Assembly: GCF_946221635.1 (NCBI RefSeq)
Contig: NZ_CAMIHB010000063.1
Location: forward strand, 1-9,572
Direction of reading: 5' to 3'
Length of the DNA: 9,572 nucleotides
Source of the DNA: an uncultured Rhodoferax sp.
GTDB taxonomy: Bacteria; Pseudomonadota; Gammaproteobacteria; Burkholderiales; Burkholderiaceae_C
The notes under the pieces are model-generated. The model was not told where the DNA came from. It searched no databases and saw only the letters and a list, made by a program, of their open reading frames with translations. Of this stretch, positions 6,968 to 9,572 are shown one piece after another; position 1 is the stretch's first letter; each line of letters opens with the position of its first letter. The position numbers were made by a program, and so were the translations under genes.

Positions 6968-7897
6968 ATGCGATCCCTTCCTCTTTCACTGTCCATGCCC
7001 GGCCGCCGCTTCGTCATCGGCGTACCCTATGCGTGGCTGCTGGTGTTTTTTCTGTTGCCCTTCCTGATCCTGTTCTACATCAGCTTTGTGGACATGGGCA
7101 ATGACATCAGCCCCTTCAAGCCGATCTGGGACACCACCACCGGCCTGCTCAAGCTGAAGTACGAAAACTACTGGTCCATCTTCCGTAGCACCGAGGATGG
7201 CGCGCTGTTCCAGACCATCTACATCGAAGCCTATCTGCGTTCGCTCTGGTATGCGCTGTGCACTGCGGTGCTGTGCTTGTTGATCGGTTACCCGTTTGCC
7301 TACTTCATTGCGCGCTCGTCTCCCGGCGTGCGGCCAGCCTTGCTGATGATGGTGATGCTGCCGTTCTGGACCTCCTTCCTGCTGCGTGTGTACGCCTGGA
7401 AGGGCATCCTGGCGGACCAGGGCGTGGTCAACCAGCTCCTGATGGCGCTTGGAATCACGCACGAGCCCGTGCAGATGCTCTACACCAATGTGTCCATGCT
7501 GGTGGGTATGACCTATGTGTACCTGCCCTTCATGGTGCTGCCGCTCTACGCCAACCTGGTGAAGATGGATTTCCGTCTGCTCGAAGCCGCCTACGACCTG
7601 GGCACCACGCCCTTCAAGGCCTTCTGGCTCATCACCGTGCCCCTGTCCAAGGCCGGCATCGTGGCCGGTTTCATGCTGGTCTTCATTCCGGCCGTGGGCG
7701 AGTTCGTGATTCCCTCGCTGCTGGGTGGGCCCGAGAACATCATGATCGGCCGCGTGGTGTGGGACGAGATGTTCACCAGCAACAACTGGCCGCGCGCCAC
7801 CGCGCTGGCGGTGGTCATGATCGCACTCATCATCGTGCCGCTGGCCATTTACTACCACTACACCGGCGAGTCGCAAGACGGTGCCGGCAAGAAGTGA
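6968..7897 (+). CDS. potH: Polyamine ABC transporter permease, PotH/SpuG-like
   Basis: This 309-aa inner-membrane protein would form half of the transport channel with PotI. Six membrane segments can be read: about 15-41 (FVIGVPYAWLLVFFLLPFLI), 89-115, 124-143, 175-197, 229-254 and 277-297. The cytoplasmic EAA coupling motif that contacts the ATPase is EAAYDLGTTPFKAFWLITVPL (about 206-226), with the conserved glycine at 212. The large loop between segments 1 and 2 is typical of PotH. Start choice: GAGG at 6956-6959 overlaps the ATPase stop codon and lies eight bases before ATG 6968, suggesting translational coupling. The upstream in-frame ATG at 6908 lies inside the ATPase gene and lacks such a site. 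PotB of the spermidine system is the closest alternative. Confidence 0.93.
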   Translation: MRSLPLSLSMPGRRFVIGVPYAWLLVFFLLPFLILFYISFVDMGNDISPFKPIWDTTTGLLKLKYENYWSIFRSTEDGALFQTIYIEAYLRSLWYALCTAVLCLLIGYPFAYFIARSSPGVRPALLMMVMLPFWTSFLLRVYAWKGILADQGVVNQLLMALGITHEPVQMLYTNVSMLVGMTYVYLPFMVLPLYANLVKMDFRLLEAAYDLGTTPFKAFWLITVPLSKAGIVAGFMLVFIPAVGEFVIPSLLGGPENIMIGRVVWDEMFTSNNWPRATALAVVMIALIIVPLAIYYHYTGESQDGAGKK

Positions 7898-7907
7898 GGA
7901 CCGCGCC

Positions 7908-8762
7908 ATGAAACGCTGGATTGAAAAGCACTTCGGCAAGGCCTGGATGCTGCTGGTCTACCTCTTCCTCTACACGCCGCTGCTGTTCATGGTGGTGTTT
8001 TCCTTCAACAGCACACGCCAGGACGCCAACTTCACCGGCTTCTCGCTGCGCTGGTACGAGGCGCTGACGCGCGACACCAAGATCGTCGAGGGCTTCTGGC
8101 TCTCGCTGCAGGTGGCCGCCGTGACGGGCGTGCTCTCAGCCGTGCTGGGCACCTTTGCCGCCTTTGTGCTGGTGCGCTATCGGCGCTTCCTGGGGCGCAC
8201 GGTGTTCTCCGGCATGGTGAATGCACCGCTGGTGATGCCCGAGGTGGTGATTGGCCTGTCGCTGCTGCTGCTCATGGTGGGGGCGCAGAACCTGCTGGGC
8301 TGGCCCGAGCGCGGCATGCTCACCATCATCCTGGGCCACACGCTCTTGGGCATGGCCTATGGCATGGTGGTGGTGCAGTCGCGCCTGCTGGAGGTGAATC
8401 GCTCGCTCGAAGAGGCTGCCATGGACTTGGGCGCCAAGCCCTACGAGGTGTTCTTCCTGGTGACGCTGCCCAATATCGCGCAGGGCATTCTGGCGGCTTT
8501 CCTGCTCTCGTTCACCTTGTCATTTGACGACGTGGTGATTTCCGAATTTCTCTCGGGGCCGGGCGTGAGCACGCTGCCCCAGGTCATCTTCGGCTATGCG
8601 CGCCGCGGCATCAACCCCACCATCTACGCCGCCGCCACGCTGCTCATCACCACGGTCACCATCGTCATCATCAGCTACAGCGTCTGGGTGGCACGCCAGA
8701 CCCGCAAACGCGAGCGCGAGATTGCTGCCGCGGCGCGGGCCGAGCCAGTGGTCGCACGCTAG
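7908..8762 (+). CDS. potI: Polyamine ABC transporter permease, PotI/SpuH-like
   Basis: This 284-aa inner-membrane protein is the second channel subunit. Membrane segments lie at about 12-33 (AWMLLVYLFLYTPLLFMVVF), 64-90, 103-125, 136-156, 188-210 and 239-262. The EAA motif is EEAAMDLGAKPYEVFFLVTLP (168-188), with glycine 175. LSFDDVVISEFLSGPG (204-219) is a hallmark of PotI/PotC permeases. The start ATG 7908 has GAGGA (7896-7900) overlapping the PotH stop codon; an in-frame GTG at 7881 would overlap the PotH gene and is less likely. The C-terminus is a short Arg/Ala-rich cytoplasmic tail. Ten bases separate it from PotH, and 22 bases from the aldehyde dehydrogenase. Confidence 0.93.
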   Translation: MKRWIEKHFGKAWMLLVYLFLYTPLLFMVVFSFNSTRQDANFTGFSLRWYEALTRDTKIVEGFWLSLQVAAVTGVLSAVLGTFAAFVLVRYRRFLGRTVFSGMVNAPLVMPEVVIGLSLLLLMVGAQNLLGWPERGMLTIILGHTLLGMAYGMVVVQSRLLEVNRSLEEAAMDLGAKPYEVFFLVTLPNIAQGILAAFLLSFTLSFDDVVISEFLSGPGVSTLPQVIFGYARRGINPTIYAAATLLITTVTIVIISYSVWVARQTRKREREIAAAARAEPVVAR

Positions 8763-8770
8763 ACGCAACC

Positions 8771-8778
8771 AGGAGGAG
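8771..8778 (+). promoter_or_regulatory. Strong ribosome binding site of the aldehyde dehydrogenase gene
   Basis: AGGAGGAG, close to the full anti-Shine-Dalgarno match, ends six bases before ATG 8785 and settles that start. It is the strongest Shine-Dalgarno in the window. Confidence 0.8.
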
Positions 8779-8784
8779 CAAGAC

Positions 8785-9572
8785 ATGCAGTTCGACGGAC
8801 GGGCCCTGATTGACGGCAAGCGTGTGGATGCACAGAGCGGCGCACGCTTTGCCTGTGTCTCGCCGGTGGACGGCCGCGTGCTGACCGAGGTGGCGCAGTG
8901 CGGCGCGGCCGACGTGGACCGCGCCGTGGCCGCTGCGCGCGCCGCCTTCGAGGACAAGCGCTGGCGCGGCCTGCCGCCCGCGCAGCGCAAGCGCGTCATG
9001 ATCCGCTTCGCCGACCTGCTGCTGGAAAATGCCGACGCGCTGGCCCTGACCGAGACGCTGGACATGGGCAAGCCCGTCAAGTACGCCCGCGCGGTCGACG
9101 TCAACAGTGCGGCCAACTGCATCCGCTGGTATGGCGAGGCGGTGGACAAGGTTTACGACGAGATCGCGCCCACGGCCGAGACCGCGCTGGCCCTGATCAC
9201 GCGCGAGCCCGTGGGCGTGGTCGGCGTCATCGTGCCCTGGAACTACCCCATGATCATGGCGGCCTGGAAGATCGCGCCCGCGCTGGCAGCCGGCAACAGC
9301 GTGGTGCTCAAGCCCAGCGAGAAATCGCCGCTCACCGCGCTGCGCCTGGCCGACCTGGCGCTGGAGGCGGGCATTCCCGCCGGTGTCTTCAACGTGTTGC
9401 CGGGCTTTGGCGCCGAGGCCGGCTCGCCGCTGGCGCTGCACATGGATGTGGACTGCATCGCCTTCACCGGTTCCACGCGCGTGGGCAAGCAGATCCATGT
9501 CATGGCCGGGCAGAGCAACCTCAAGCGCGCCTGGACCGAGCTGGGCGGCAAGTCGCCCAACATCGTGTTCGC
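8785..9572 (+). CDS. puuC: NAD(P)-dependent aldehyde dehydrogenase, 5' part (gamma-glutamyl-/aminobutyraldehyde dehydrogenase candidate)
   Basis: The first 262 residues of an aldehyde dehydrogenase, usually about 490-500 aa, run off the window edge in an open frame. In this context it would oxidise 4-aminobutanal to GABA, or the gamma-glutamyl aldehyde, in the cytoplasm. Visible motifs: PWNYPMIMAAWKIAPALAAGN with the oxyanion-hole Asn153, the NAD-binding KPSE (K176, E179), the Rossmann FTGSTRVGK (227-235) and the general base E252 in ELGGKSPN. The catalytic cysteine lies beyond the window, so activity cannot be confirmed. It follows PotI by 22 bases with its own strong Shine-Dalgarno. The third codon positions are very GC-rich. 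PuuC, KauB and betaine-aldehyde dehydrogenases are close relatives; the symbol rests mainly on context. Confidence 0.85.
   Translation, partial: MQFDGRALIDGKRVDAQSGARFACVSPVDGRVLTEVAQCGAADVDRAVAAARAAFEDKRWRGLPPAQRKRVMIRFADLLLENADALALTETLDMGKPVKYARAVDVNSAANCIRWYGEAVDKVYDEIAPTAETALALITREPVGVVGVIVPWNYPMIMAAWKIAPALAAGNSVVLKPSEKSPLTALRLADLALEAGIPAGVFNVLPGFGAEAGSPLALHMDVDCIAFTGSTRVGKQIHVMAGQSNLKRAWTELGGKSPNIVF

Noticed and set aside
5665..7017. 450-codon minus-strand open frame opposite the ATPase gene
   Set aside because: Antisense to a complete PotG with all ABC motifs; composition is shadow-like and it crosses the terminator and gene boundaries.

Overview
The window carries a polyamine (putrescine-type) uptake and catabolism locus from a high-GC Gram-negative bacterium. 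Protein style, GC-rich third codon positions and gene order suggest a betaproteobacterium, probably of the Comamonadaceae (Acidovorax/Comamonas/Delftia-like). That assignment is an inference from the sequence, not a database match.

Layout. A MocR/GntR-type regulator (a winged-helix DNA-binding domain fused to a PLP-dependent aminotransferase-like domain) lies on the minus strand at the left (52-1527). Divergently transcribed, all on the plus strand, are: a glutamine-synthetase-family gamma-glutamylpolyamine synthetase (1691-3058), a class III aminotransferase of the SpuC putrescine:pyruvate type (3083-4477), a PotF/SpuD-type polyamine-binding protein with a lipoprotein signal (4598-5758), the ABC ATPase PotG/SpuF (5857-6957), the permeases PotH/SpuG (6968-7897) and PotI/SpuH (7908-8762), and the 5' part of an NAD(P)-dependent aldehyde dehydrogenase (8785 to the window edge). 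The gene order matches the Pseudomonas spuBCD-FGH arrangement. The second binding protein (SpuE) and the glutamine amidotransferase-like hydrolase (SpuA/PuuD) are absent, and an aldehyde dehydrogenase is added.

How the genes work together. The binding protein and the PotG/H/I machinery would import putrescine or a related polyamine. Inside the cell the amine can be gamma-glutamylated (PuuA/SpuB-like) or transaminated (SpuC-like). The aldehyde dehydrogenase would oxidise the resulting aminoaldehyde toward GABA or gamma-glutamyl-GABA. The MocR protein is the obvious candidate regulator. The intergenic region between it and the synthetase holds a 12-bp direct repeat (10/12 matches) at a 21-bp period, two helical turns, upstream of an extended -10 element. 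That is the architecture expected for a MocR operator.

Transcript structure. The aminotransferase and the binding protein are separated by an AT-rich 120-bp gap with a perfect TATAAT and a small inverted repeat, so a second promoter is likely there. A strong intrinsic terminator lies between the binding-protein gene and the ATPase gene, which should make the binding protein much more abundant than the membrane components. From the ATPase to the aldehyde dehydrogenase the genes are tightly packed, and two Shine-Dalgarno sites overlap the preceding stop codons. No mobile elements, tRNA/rRNA genes or CRISPR arrays were seen. No gene-free stretch exceeds about 165 bases. I found no wholly new system; the points worth a second look are the regulatory architecture, the lipoprotein form and altered pocket of the binding protein, and the mixed, apparently incomplete catabolic pathway.
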